64,000 bases of DNA from Dactylonectria macrodidyma (Eukaryota; Ascomycota; Sordariomycetes; Hypocreales; Nectriaceae). The stretch is taken from positions 186,001-250,000 of the forward strand of contig JAGMUV010000043.1 in NCBI GenBank assembly GCA_020744425.1, read 5' to 3'. Below are positions 20,542 to 30,492 of this stretch, in pieces; position 1 is the first letter of the stretch, and each line of letters starts with the position of its first letter. Under the pieces are notes generated by a model that worked only from the letters and a program-made list of their open reading frames with translations, did no database searches and was not told the DNA's origin. Position numbers and translations under genes: made by a program.

Positions 20542-21338
20542 TTCGAACACGGAGAGGAAAATACAAAAGAAAGTAAGTCAATTGGTGAAAAATCCGATTT
20601 TTAACAATTTATTGTAGGTGGTAGCGCGGATCTGACGCGTGCGGCGGAGCGTGTTTTTGGGGTGGGCCAAAGCCAGGGGTGGCCATAACTAGGGTGGGCG
20701 ACTTATAGTACAGATTCATTCTAGCCGGGGTCGCTCTGGGGAGAATGACAGATCAAGAGGCCTGGAGCGATAAATCGAGCGTCAGGTAAAACGTTGCCTT
20801 ATGAGTATCCAATCATTTCAAACGAATTGAACGTGACGGGTCCAAACGCTGCCTTTCCCTGTGACTTGAGAGGGACGAAACAAACATTAGTATGGGCTAG
20901 AATTGGGTGAATTCATCCCGTCGGATATTTCTTAAATGGGACTCAAGGCAACTGATTCATATCCTCGCAAATTAGTTCCTTTCAGATGATTGACTACTGA
21001 AAGATCACGGAGGGACTCCCGGAGGGTCGTAGCACCAAATATGCCCCAGGACCCAGAAATCCAAGTTTTCGGTAGTTACCGAAGTCTCGACTCATCCCAG
21101 ACTGGAATAGCTAACAGCCGGTGCAGGGTCTAGAGAAAAGTGGGTTATTACCTCTTAGATGGCCTTGTTTGTCGGATTCATTATGAACCAAGTTGGGACC
21201 GACGGGTAATTGGAGTCGGGATCCATCGTCCAAATCCCCGGAGCTCGAACAGGAACTTCCCCCAAGATCTGGACGGATTGAGGCTAGAACATGGCTTTCA
21301 AAGCTCCAGACCCTCCATCCCGTAATACCCTACAAACT
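20542..21338. other. Intergenic, no gene recognised
   Basis: About 0.8 kb. A 26-30 bp stretch (about 21028-21056, core AGCACCAAATAT) resembles 40485-40512 near the Helitron 3' flank. Otherwise no coding or terminal-repeat signal was seen. Confidence 0.4.
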
Positions 21339-21598
21339 TGTCAAATATTAGAGTGAATGTGATCTGTATTCCCCCCTCCCTCCTCTTTAACAGAGGACTC
21401 GCAGCGGCCTTTTTATACAGAGATGCCCTTGCCATCATAGGGTCTACAATAAGGTTCTTTTAAGACCGGATCTAAAGTATCCGGGTCTTTGAGACCGGGC
21501 CGCTAGAGATCCGGGCCTTTGAGACCGGGCCGTAGTCTCAGCAGTTGATAAACGTGACAGACTTCTTTGTGCAGCTTGCACCTCTGACGCATCTGACA
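21339..21598 (-). repeat. Solo LTR, related Copia family
   Basis: 260 bp, + strand TGTCAAATATTAGAGTG ... GACGCATCTGACA. It shares both termini with the 13017 family but the body differs, carrying two copies of an approximately 25-bp CCGGGYCTTTGAGACCGGGCC unit. The flanks AAACT/AAATT match at four of five positions, consistent with an aged 5-bp target duplication. Confidence 0.8.
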
Positions 21599-21971
21599 AA
21601 ATTGTACATGTGGAGTCTATGTTTAATTAAAGGGGGAAGTACATAAGGTTGCCTCTATGTGCTATCATCATAAACTAATTGAATTCCTTAACATTCTGAA
21701 TATATTAAACAGTTCTACGTTTAAGTGGTAACTAAGGGTGTTGATAACTAGGGAGCGTAGAGGATCTAAAGTATGAATGGTTTCTTATATACTAAGGGAT
21801 GTGCTCTAGCAGCGTAGTTACGCTCTTTTGGAAGTGTGATCCGTGCTGGATTGGTGAAACGAATGTGGGACGCACGGTTCTACCGATTGTGACATCTTTA
21901 CTCTTTAGCAGACGACGCTGACATTTGGCAACCAGCATCTAAATGGCCTCAAAAATTAGAGTGAGAGGGAC
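21599..21971. other. Intergenic / 3' flank of flavoenzyme gene
   Basis: No feature recognised other than the probable 3' UTR of the minus-strand gene. Confidence 0.4.
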
Positions 21972-23420
21972 TCAAAGGCCGAGACCCTTCTTCAAGGCGG
22001 GCACCACGGTGCCGTCGTTCCACGTCCAGATTAGCCCACTGTTGTGACCAGCGAACGCGGCGCCGGTCCAGTAGGTGTTGCGCGAGCCTTCCAGACCCAG
22101 GAGCTCGCGGTAGAAGCCCGCACTGATCTCGTTGCCCGACACACGGACGTTGTAAGGGGCGTGATTCGAGACGTACGGGAAAGTAACCGTCTGCGCGGCG
22201 TCGGCCGGCACTGCACCGACGGCCGCGAGGGTGGTCAACTCCTTACGGACGACGGCCTCACCATCAGCGTCGGTGTATTGGGTGTTGTCAAAGGCCACGC
22301 CAAGGAGGAACTGGTTGGGTGATCCGGTGGCAAAGAAGCCATTGTCTCCCGGAATAACGGGCGTGTTGTACGGTGTGAGGGCTCCAACGTTCCGGAGACT
22401 GACGTCCAGCCCAGGAATCTCGGCAACGCCAGTCCAGTACCCGAGGGCAGAGAACTTGGAGAACAGCTTGCGCTCTTCCTTGGAGAGGTCGAAGGAGCCG
22501 ACGTTTTCTAGGGTTGGAGGAATAGCAATGAGGAGTTTGCGAGCTCGGATGATCTTGGACGGCTGGTTGGGCTGCTTTACAACCAGGGAGACGCCGGATG
22601 TCTTCGAGTTGCCCGTCTCGTGCTGGCGCTGGATGTAGACGATACTAGAGTTAAGGAGCACACTTTCGCCCAACTCGGCCGCGGCTGCATGGTACAGGCT
22701 TCGTGTGTCGCCAGACGCAGAGACAATGAACTGGCCCGCAAAGCTGCTCAGCAGACCCGGACCGAAACCCTTGATGCCGTAAAGCGCAGGGATGGTCGAG
22801 ATGTCGCCAGGGTACCAGTTGAACTGGCTGATGACGGGTAGGAGGGCGCTGAAGTTGTACTGTTGAGCGAACTGTCCGAAAGGCAAGGTGAGCTCCTCGG
22901 GTACGGGATCAGGGACGAAATATCCTTGGTCCACCCATGGGTACTTCGACAGGACGTTCTGGGAGTAGTCCTGAATGGCAGCTGCAATGGCTTGCTGTGA
23001 GGCAGCCGAAGCAGTCGCATTCTGTGCCGGGATGGGAATGCCCAGCGAGAAGTCATATGATTTTGATTCCTGAGCGGCGGCGGCAGGATTCTGGTTGGCT
23101 GTGGCAACTCCTAGGCGAGCAAAGTACTTCTTGACAACCTCGCTGCTTTCGAACAAGACGACGCCTACATTGGCCGGGACGCCAGTCACGGGGTTGATGT
23201 ATGTTTCGGCGTGACCTCCGATCTGGGATTTCTTCTCGATCACGACAACCTTGGCACCCGCATCCTTGAGCTGAATTGCCGCATGGATACCGCTAGAGCC
23301 GCCACCAATGATGGCAACGTCGACGTCAATAGGAGCTGGGGGGTTGGCCTTGCAGGAGGCGGCGCTGGCTTGCGAGAGGTACAGGGCCCAAAGTGCGGGA
23401 GTGAAGTCAGAGAATCTCAT
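21972..23420 (-). CDS. Secreted FAD-dependent oxidoreductase (amine-oxidase type), 482 aa
   Basis: A single intronless frame from ATG 23420. MRFSDFTPALWALYLSQASA is a signal peptide; upstream in-frame codons lack an ATG. The Rossmann motif AIIGGGSSGIHAA (GxGxxG type) followed by VVVIEKKSQIGGHAET is the FAD-binding start of the NAD(P)-binding-8/amine-oxidase family. The C-terminal YWTGAAFAGHNSGL is the conserved FAD-contact end. Fungal relatives are often annotated beta-cyclopiazonate dehydrogenase-like, but no pathway genes adjoin, so the substrate is unknown. Composition is GC-rich with no stops or frameshifts, unlike its surroundings, which indicates a functional host gene. Confidence 0.88.
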   Translation of the reverse strand: MRFSDFTPALWALYLSQASAASCKANPPAPIDVDVAIIGGGSSGIHAAIQLKDAGAKVVVIEKKSQIGGHAETYINPVTGVPANVGVVLFESSEVVKKYFARLGVATANQNPAAAAQESKSYDFSLGIPIPAQNATASAASQQAIAAAIQDYSQNVLSKYPWVDQGYFVPDPVPEELTLPFGQFAQQYNFSALLPVISQFNWYPGDISTIPALYGIKGFGPGLLSSFAGQFIVSASGDTRSLYHAAAAELGESVLLNSSIVYIQRQHETGNSKTSGVSLVVKQPNQPSKIIRARKLLIAIPPTLENVGSFDLSKEERKLFSKFSALGYWTGVAEIPGLDVSLRNVGALTPYNTPVIPGDNGFFATGSPNQFLLGVAFDNTQYTDADGEAVVRKELTTLAAVGAVPADAAQTVTFPYVSNHAPYNVRVSGNEISAGFYRELLGLEGSRNTYWTGAAFAGHNSGLIWTWNDGTVVPALKKGLGL

Positions 23421-24363
23421 AGTGAGAACTGGGCGGAGAAAGGAACTTGGTAATGAATGACTTGGGTTAGGCAACTGAACGCTGGTTGCTAAGCAGGGTG
23501 AAGCTGCGAAGGTAAAGTTGGGAGGGCTTTGCCCTATATGTTACACGACGTCCTTAACGGTGGTGCTCTTACACGGCGTCCTTGACGGGGGTGCCGGATG
23601 GACATTCCCAGAACCCTCCGCAGTATCCGGCCTTTGAGTTTCGCCCGAAAGGCTGCGTCCCATGATGGCGGTAACTGATTGTGGTGTTGGCCTGAAGAAG
23701 GTTTAATTAATTACATGGATGTACCCTGAAGGTCGTTGGAGTTTGCTACTACTAAGCTTGTCCCGCCGCAAGGGCCGATGTCACATTTGGGCATCTCTAT
23801 AGGCTAATATCAGTGCATTCGGCTGAAGTTTTTTTTGGCCTGGTCAGTTGGCCGTAAGTCAGTCAGAATGCGAGAAGCTAACCGCGGCTAATTTCGTCAA
23901 ACCTTAGACTTTCTGCGGCATTTGACGAACACCCAAGCACCGAGACTGCCGGGCGCAAGTGGGGTTTCAGTAAAGATGGAAAGTCTCTGGGGTACAGCCT
24001 TAGAGCCGAGCGTGGCTTCTGGAAGTGTAATGACGCCTTGTGCTGACTCTATGACAGAGCGGAGAATGCTCAGGGATCCAATTTCTTTTGATTCGGGTGT
24101 CCTAAACTGATACAAACAGACAAATACGCAATTTGAAGAGCGAATTCTACTATTTTCTTTCTCGCTCGTGATCCTGAGTAGTCGGTTTAGGTATAAGTTA
24201 ACCCACCCAACAACGAACCACCCCCACAACGCGCCACCACAAAACGCGCCCGTGTCACCCTACTACACCTTCCCATTCTTTTTGATATATTTTGTGAACC
24301 ACTTGACCTACAGTAACAAACCCCATATTTTCTGAATCCTTGCATTTCAATCTTTTTGGCGAT
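23421..24363. other. Upstream region, no gene recognised
   Basis: Holds the flavoenzyme promoter region. A 110-codon minus-strand frame (23897-24229) shows no recognisable domain and is not called. A C/A-rich stretch (24196-24262) could be the end of the following pogo relic. Confidence 0.4.
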
Positions 24364-25560
24364 ATGAGCCTTCCTGTGCAATTTCGTACTGATCGGGTCG
24401 TAGATGACGTATTGCGCGGCACGTCCTTTCGCGAGGCGTCCAAACGACACTTGGTTGATCGAACCCATCTAACGCGTCGGATCAATGGAATTCCAACCAA
24501 AGAATAGGTGGATGAGAAGAAGCAGGTGCTTTCTAGACATCAAGGAGACCATTTAGCCAAATGGGCTATAGCCCAGGGCCGGTTAGGCTACGCTCCTCCC
24601 ATGGTTCGTTTTCGATTCTAAGCGCAACACATCCTGCAACACAATGGATCAACTCATACGCTTAGAAAGAACTGACACTCCAGCTTTTTAAGCGTCATCC
24701 AGCCATCAAGTACCTTAAGAGCAAACTGATCAACTATAGACATATGGATATGTTGAATATAAGTCTCAATCGCCTTCTGGGGCGTAACCCTTTTTGTTTC
24801 AACAGGATAGCAAATACGGCAAATATCGACCTCTTTTTCGATCGGATCGATATCCCAAATGTCAAACACATTCCACCTCGCCACACCCATAACGCAGACG
24901 AGTTTGGCCTGATGGAAGGAGTTGGAGATAATGGAATGGTCGTTGGAGGAGCATTTCGTAAGTTTGTTTTGATTAAAGATCGTCAGAAGAGTGCTTGGAC
25001 CTCAATTTTTGAGTGCGTTAGTGGCCATGGTCCCGTTTTGGATCCTGTCATCATCTTTGCTGGAAAATACATTCAACAACAATGGTTTCGAGACAAAAAC
25101 GACGAAGCTTACGCTACCTGGAAGTTTGAAACCTCTCCTAGCGGCTGGATCAACAATGATATTGCACTGAAGTGGCTTCGATCGGTCGCTATCCCTCAGG
25201 CAAAAACGCGGGACTCTTGGATGGTCATGGAAGCCATGCGACTGAACAATTCATATTGGAGTGTTACATCCACAAGATTTGGCTCCTCTTTTTACCAGCA
25301 CATTCATCTCATGTCCTGCAGCCATTGGATTTGAGCGTCTTCTCGGCGTTGAAAAGGGCGTACAAGCGTGCCTTCACAATCTCGGCACTATTCCATTGCA
25401 ACCGCAATCCCGGCAAACAAGAGATTATTCGCACGTAGCAGCTGGCTAGGAAAGAAAAGCTGATATCAGTAAATGTTATAGCTGGCTGGCAAGCCAGTGG
25501 GATCTTTCCGCGGAACTGATCCAAGCCACTGAACTCAAGATTGGTGCGAAGAGGTGATCC
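24364..25560 (+). pseudogene. Decayed pogo-family transposase
   Basis: Recognisable in order: HTH (SFREASKRHLVDRTHLTRRI), WAIAQGRLGYAPP, HNADEFGLMEGVGDNG (D1 region), SAWTSIFECVSGHGPVLDP, WINNDIALKWL, then after a frameshift at about 25195-25215 LLDGHGSHATEQF (D2) and SSHVLQPLDLSVFSALKRAY (D3), and finally VIAGWQASGIFP. Several in-frame stops lie between 24500 and 24780. It is a third pogo lineage, distinct from 4326 and 18711. No TIR pair was found. Confidence 0.85.
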
Positions 25561-25654
25561 AGACGCAACTTCTCCACCTACATCAAGTGGGTGTCACAGG
25601 TCTTCGCGCCCGACGACGGTCGTCCGGTCGCCGAATGACCGCACGGCCCCCATT

Positions 25655-25711
25655 CGAATCCCTGTTCAAATCTGAAGGCCCGGTCCTTCAGAATTCAATA
25701 GGGATTTCGCT
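25655..25711. repeat. Imperfect inverted repeat, about 25-bp arms
   Basis: CGAATCCCTGTTCAAATC...GAAGG pairs at about 80% with the downstream CCTTCAG...AGGGATTTCG. A hairpin is possible between the pogo relic and the Crypton-like gene. Function unknown. Confidence 0.5.
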
Positions 25712-25859
25712 CGGATGACCGGTGTTTCAGGCCGAAATTGAGGGTCCGTGGCCACCAAAGGCGGTGCAGGGCCTTCATTTTTGGACAGATCACCATCATT
25801 TTGGCAGGAGCATCAATTATCCCCATCACCGACCAACCATAACCCGCCACCACAACGCA

Positions 25860-26361
25860 ATGGAATCTACGGATTCGAACGCAATTAAGGATCCCAGGGT
25901 TAGGGCGGCTATCGAGCACTACCTACAGGATCTAGAAAGTACCACGCCGCCGAATACGTTGAGGAATTACAAGCCTAAGCAGAAGGAATGGCAGGTTAGT
26001 ACATGCAGACAGATGCAGATGCATCTGCAACACCTGTACCGGTGTACACAGAGGAGGCTCTATTTCACATTGGATTTTCCTAGTAACGATAAGCAGGACT
26101 GGTGTGAGCAAAACTGGCCTACTATGCCTGCAGGATGGCCTCCACAGGACCCGATTCCATCTGGTCAACAGCTGCCCGGAGAACTCGTCGATGAAGGCAA
26201 ACTACTGCTCTTTATGAAAGAGGCTGTAGTATCCTGGGCTCCAAGGAAGGGAAAGAGGGTTGCCCATGAAAGGAAACATCACCTCGAGGAACAGGAAGCG
26301 AAAAAGGCTGCGAAACGACGGAAATATGCACCAGGTAAGCTAAGCAGTTACTGCCGTGGAG
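25860..26361 (+). pseudogene. Crypton-like (GCR1_C family) gene, N-terminal part
   Basis: ATG 25860 (MESTDSNAIKDPRVRAA) leads to LRNYKPKQKEWQ, an intron 25995-26096 (GTTAGT...AAGCAG), then DWCEQNWP...LVDEGKLLLFMKE and a Lys/Arg-rich stretch. This is the N-terminal architecture of fungal Crypton/GCR1_C proteins as I know them. The frame is cut at 26361/26362 by the hAT-A terminus. The GCR1_C end of a protein of this type resumes at 46094 on the same strand. The central region, where a tyrosine recombinase would lie, is not found on either side. Confidence 0.6.
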
Positions 26362-26380
26362 CAGTGCTGGATAGACACGC
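26362..26380 (+). repeat. Left TIR of hAT-A
   Basis: CAGTGCTGGATAGACACGC, exact inverse of 46075-46093. Confidence 0.92.
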
Positions 26381-26586
26381 GTGTTGTTTCATACTGTTTC
26401 ATATGAAACTGAAACAGCCCCTGGGCCCGGTTTCATATGAAACTGTAACCCTCCCAGTTTCATATGTTTCAGTCGGTTTCATATGTTTCATATACGCCCG
26501 ATGAGTCCCAAATATCTTAGTACTTAACCAAGAATATTTTGCAAGCAAATGCCTTCAACGCAGTTCGAAACATGCTAATAGTAAAA

Positions 26587-26963
26587 ATGTCCTCAGCTTC
26601 GCCTTCTCCCTTGTTCTCAAAGCCTTCTGATGAGTCCCCGGCACCTGCATCGCATGACTCTTCCGTTCCCGCGAAACGCGCATTGAATCGCTCTCCCTCT
26701 GATCGGGTTGGCAAGCGCATCAAAGGCCGTACAAACAACAGCACTTGGAACGAGGCGCGCGACCCTTATGGAGAGAGAGGAGAGAAAGCTCGCGATTCCT
26801 CATACCACGAAATCTGGTACTGCAAGCACTGCGACTCCACGAAAAAGCCTAATTCGGTAACGACGAACATGAGCCGAGCCCGCAAGCACCTGCGGGACTT
26901 TCACGGCATCCGGGTTATAGAGTACGCCGAAAGGTCGGATCTGAAGAAGCAGCAACATGGCAC
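26587..26963 (+). pseudogene. hAT-A transposase, N-terminal BED-finger part
   Basis: From ATG 26587 (MSSASPSPLFSK). A basic region (KRALNRSPSDRVGKRIKG) precedes a BED-type zinc finger, WYCKHCDSTKKP...ARKHLRDFHG (C-C-H-H), which binds transposon ends. The frame is cut after QQHGT by the CAGTG terminus of hAT-B. Coding resumes at 43912 (HTFIEYPEF), but the stretch a hAT protein normally has between finger and core is shorter than in the hAT-B protein. Some sequence was probably lost at insertion. Confidence 0.8.
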
Positions 26964-26981
26964 CAGTGTTGCTAATAATAT
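26964..26981 (+). repeat. Left TIR of hAT-B
   Basis: CAGTGTTGCTAATAATAT, exact inverse of 43894-43911. Confidence 0.9.
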
Positions 26982-27244
26982 GGCAATAAAGTAGTATATT
27001 GCAATATACCCCATATGATATGGACTTTCTCATATTGTGGCAATATAATATGAAGATTTTCATATTGTGACAATATAATATGAAGATGTCCATATTGGCA
27101 ATATAAAATATGCTGACACCCTCACCGGCGGTGGGGAGGGTGTAATACAGTCCGAAGGATGTATCTCTATGCGTGACATTTTTTCGCACTCTCTGTGTAC
27201 TATAGCGACGTCATCAAGAAAAAACAGGTTGGAATAGTGGCCGG

Positions 27245-28541
27245 TCAAGTTGCTGTTGCTTGCGCCGGTCCTGGTCGAAGCATTGCATTCGCACGTTCTT
27301 CGTCAAGAACGTGCGAATGCAATGCTTCCATCTCTGTATCCTCTGGTAGTAGATCTGGCACTGCAGACTGGTGAACCTCATCTGGCTCAACGTCGTCATT
27401 CTCGATGTCACCCAAATTAGCTGACAGAGGATCGGTGACTTCCACAGTAGCAACCTGATCAAGTACATCGCCATCTCCGGGTAGCACCGACATCCGCTTC
27501 TGGCAGACAGTAATATCTCGGTAGCCTGGGTGGTTACGAGACAGGAAATCCAGCCACTCCTGGAGACAACGACGGCGTACGCGGAACTGGCATTTGAATT
27601 GGTGGTTAAGGTGAGCTTGTTCGCTTGCATTAGGAGGGCGTAGCAGGATAACATCTAATTCAGGGGGTAAAAGGGGAAGTTGGCGATACACTCTGCCAAC
27701 ATCGCGGAGAAAGTGCACAATATGGCCACGATATTTATATTGCTGCCCTCGAACCTGCATGACGTTCACGAACACATGAACTGGAGCAATTAGCATCTCT
27801 TCTACTATTGTCAATTGGGGGAGGAACGTAGGGATTAAGCCAAAATCCAAGTGATTTTCGGCAGAAAAAAACCAAGGCTCATCCTCCTTTTTGTTCTCGT
27901 CCTTGGCAATGCAACGCTTGCAAATACCATCTTTCAAGCCCATATCAAACCATGTCTCTTGACAGCGAGCGCAGTGTTCCATTCGGTCATTTTCCAGCTC
28001 CGTCCAGAACTTCTGCAGGAGCTCCTTATCTCTATCAGGCAACGGGCAATGGGACAGATCACGCATCCAGTCAGGATCCGGAAGCTCGAAATCTCGACGT
28101 TGCATGAAAGGTGAGCGGGGATGTCTCCCCCGGGCTGGTCTCGGCCAAATAGGAAAACTCGGTACCGGCGAGTCGATCGGCGTTCCCAAGTCGTACGCCT
28201 TCTTGAGAAGCAATTGAGGGACCTGGTGGGGAAGTAATCGGCGCGCCTGCTCGTGTTGACGTAGCAATTGGTGTTCCCAGCAGAATAGATTCTTGTGGGT
28301 TAATTAGTGTACGTAATTGCAAGTCTATCAATGGCAATCTTTCTCGACGTATTGGGGATAACTCAGCTTGTTCTGCAGAACGCTTAGAGGTGCCTGAGGC
28401 TTGCCAATTCCTACAGTCGAGACAGTTAACCGTAAGCCTTCCGCATGATATGGAAGGACTTGTCTTCGAAATGAATTGACCTGCCGGCTTCGCCTGCTTG
28501 CAGTTCCTGCAAACCTTCGTTGAAGGGATAGAATCAGGCAT
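27245..28541 (-). pseudogene. N-terminal fragment of a second Helitron protein (DUF6570-like)
   Basis: ATG 28541 (MPDSIPSTKVCRNCKQAKP) begins a CxxC...CxxC zinc segment. A second frame from about 28267 gives RRDFELPDPDWMRDL, CARCQETWFDMG...ICKRC, ENHLDFGLIP and VHVFVNVMQVRGQQYKYRGHIVHFLRDV, the conserved N-terminal module preceding Rep in fungal Helitron helicases. The frames disagree around 28100-28150, indicating a frameshift or unrecognised intron. The protein ends at 27245 soon after a perfect hairpin and lacks Rep and helicase domains. It is not part of the 33420-40297 gene, which has its own version of this module on the other strand. Confidence 0.7.
27277..27328. repeat. Perfect 24-bp hairpin, 4-bp loop
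   Basis: Arms 27277-27300 and 27305-27328 (GAAGCATTGC...ACGTTCTT and its exact complement) with loop CGTC. It sits inside the last codons of the DUF6570-like fragment, where similarity to Helitron proteins ends. Confidence 0.97.
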
Positions 28542-30492
28542 GAGTATGTTGGATTGGAGGGACGGTTTGATGAGGAAGGATGAGGAACGATGAGGAAGGA
28601 CGGCGCGTTGGCCACATTGTGTCGTCGTTGGCAGGCCGACAACGCAAGACCGTTCATGTCGAGTGGAGACACAACTGACCAGTCCCCGTTGAGTGGGGAC
28701 ACAAGACACATCTGACCAATAAGAGAAGAGCTTTTACTTCGAGTTATCGTCGTACAGGAGAGGCAAGCCGGTCGCGGCTTGCGCATAGAGCCTTGAGGAA
28801 CGAAGTTGGCTATGGCAGTTTGCCAGAGCAGCGATAGGTAGAGACAGCGATAGGTCGAGATAGATAGAGATGTGTTGGATGGAAACGGAAATGTAAAGTG
28901 CAAATATTGATGTTGCTAGGGGTATCCCGTCCTTGAGGTGGTGTAGGAAGTGAGGGGTCATGAAACACAATGCAAGACTGAAAAATGTCGTGCAATGGAC
29001 GGCCAATAGATATGGTAGTCAATTTGTGGCTTCAGGAGGTCGCTACTTGTCGATGCATATTGCATCTAGGAGATGGAAGTGATCATGTGTGTGAGAAGCT
29101 CTTGCTATTCCTATCTAATGAGGGTTTTTGGGTCAGTCTTATTGTCGCACTGAGCGTGCTTAAAGGGTTAAAGTGAATATGATGAGCAGCAGCAATGTGT
29201 TGATTGATTGTTGTCTGAGGTTGTCTTTTTGGTGCGGGGTACTCCATCCCGCAGAGTTAAAGCATACAGCTAGATTACTAACGCAGTGGTTTCCTGAGGC
29301 CGTGAAGATCATGCCTACACTGCGACACTTATATAGATGAAGAGACTGATGATGACCTCGGACCGTCTCGGACAACCGAGACGGTCCGGATGCTACGGAT
29401 TATTTGACTTTATCCAGCTATTCACCTGATCAGAGGAAAAGCTAGTCTTGTGATGAGGCTGATGACGAGGCCGGTGACGAGGCCAGTGGCTGTGGACGCC
29501 TATGATGAAAGATCGAAAGCTTAACTGCTGCATAGAAATCCGATATCCCGAAATGTGACAATGCACTAAGGGGACTGTTCCAATGGGTTCTTAGTCAAAT
29601 TCCTGATGATTTTTTGGGAGATGACGGTTGCGATGCGGTCGGGGCGAGTCTGACGCGAGGGCCGTGATTGAATCGGACTCAGGCGCATCTGGACGACAGG
29701 TAATAGCAGGTTTCTGCGTTGAGCCCTCTGGGGTGCGGGGTTCTGCGGTGGCTGGATGACGATTTTCGAGGTACGGGGGTCTGACCAATCCCCGTTGAGT
29801 GGAGACATGAAACCGACCAATGAGAGGAGTTCTTTTAAAGTCAGTCGGGGGCGGGGCATAGACCTTTCGTTCCTCAAGGCAACAGGGGAAGGCGCACGTC
29901 CGCCGGGGTACGTTGGAAGTTGGAAGCTGGGCGTGATGGGCAAGTTGGCGGCTCCCTTGCGCTGAGTAGCCTTTCGGCACGAAGCTTGCAACAAGAGCCT
30001 GTGTGGCTGTTTTACTAGTGGGTTGCTGCACGTGTTGAGAAGAGGGCGCGGTTTTAAGTGGCCGGCTCTGGGTGGGTGGATGAAGAGACTTGGCCAATAG
30101 GGCGTGTGTGTGTGTTACCTTCGTTTTGCGTAGCCAATAAGACGTATGCGGAAGGCTTTGCGGAGCAGGCGCCAATTTGAGTGGCACGATTTGAAGAGTT
30201 TAATGCGGAACCAAGAGACCTAGTCAATAGGGTGAGGGTCAATAATTGAGACAGGGATCAGGGGACTGAGACTAGCAGAGATGAATCAGTCGCAATGCCA
30301 AAGAGGGAAAATTGTCAATTTGAGTGTGAGAAGCTGCCATGCCAAGATGTCCTGGTGTTGAGATCATTGGACTTTATCACTCGCACTAGTGTTGAAACCA
30401 CACTCTTACTTCCCCCATATATCAATCTGTAAGTTTTCCAAACCCAATACAAAAGCCCAAAAAAAAAATACCACACACTATCACTAGTTATA
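28542..30492. other. Non-coding Helitron-region DNA with repeats
   Basis: No gene recognised. A segment around 28665-28720 (CCCCGTTGAGTGGGGAC) recurs diverged at 29783-29830. A perfect 13-bp hairpin lies at 29359-29388. Several 100-200 codon frames on the minus strand (29566-30187) have no recognisable domain and look incidental. Confidence 0.5.
29359..29388. repeat. Perfect 13-bp hairpin with ACAA loop
   Basis: CGGACCGTCTCGG / ACAA / CCGAGACGGTCCG. GC-rich hairpins are typical near Helitron 3' ends, but no CTRR terminus follows at the expected distance on either strand. Confidence 0.95.

Noticed and set aside
23897..24229. 110-codon minus-strand frame
   Set aside because: No recognisable motif and it runs into the presumptive end of the pogo relic; not enough to call a gene.
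25650..25680. Possible tRNA T-arm (ATTCGAATCCC)
   Set aside because: No matching acceptor, D-arm or anticodon arm can be folded around it.
29566..30187. Two long overlapping minus-strand frames
   Set aside because: They are Pro/Arg/Ser-rich without domains, overlap each other in different frames and lack start context.
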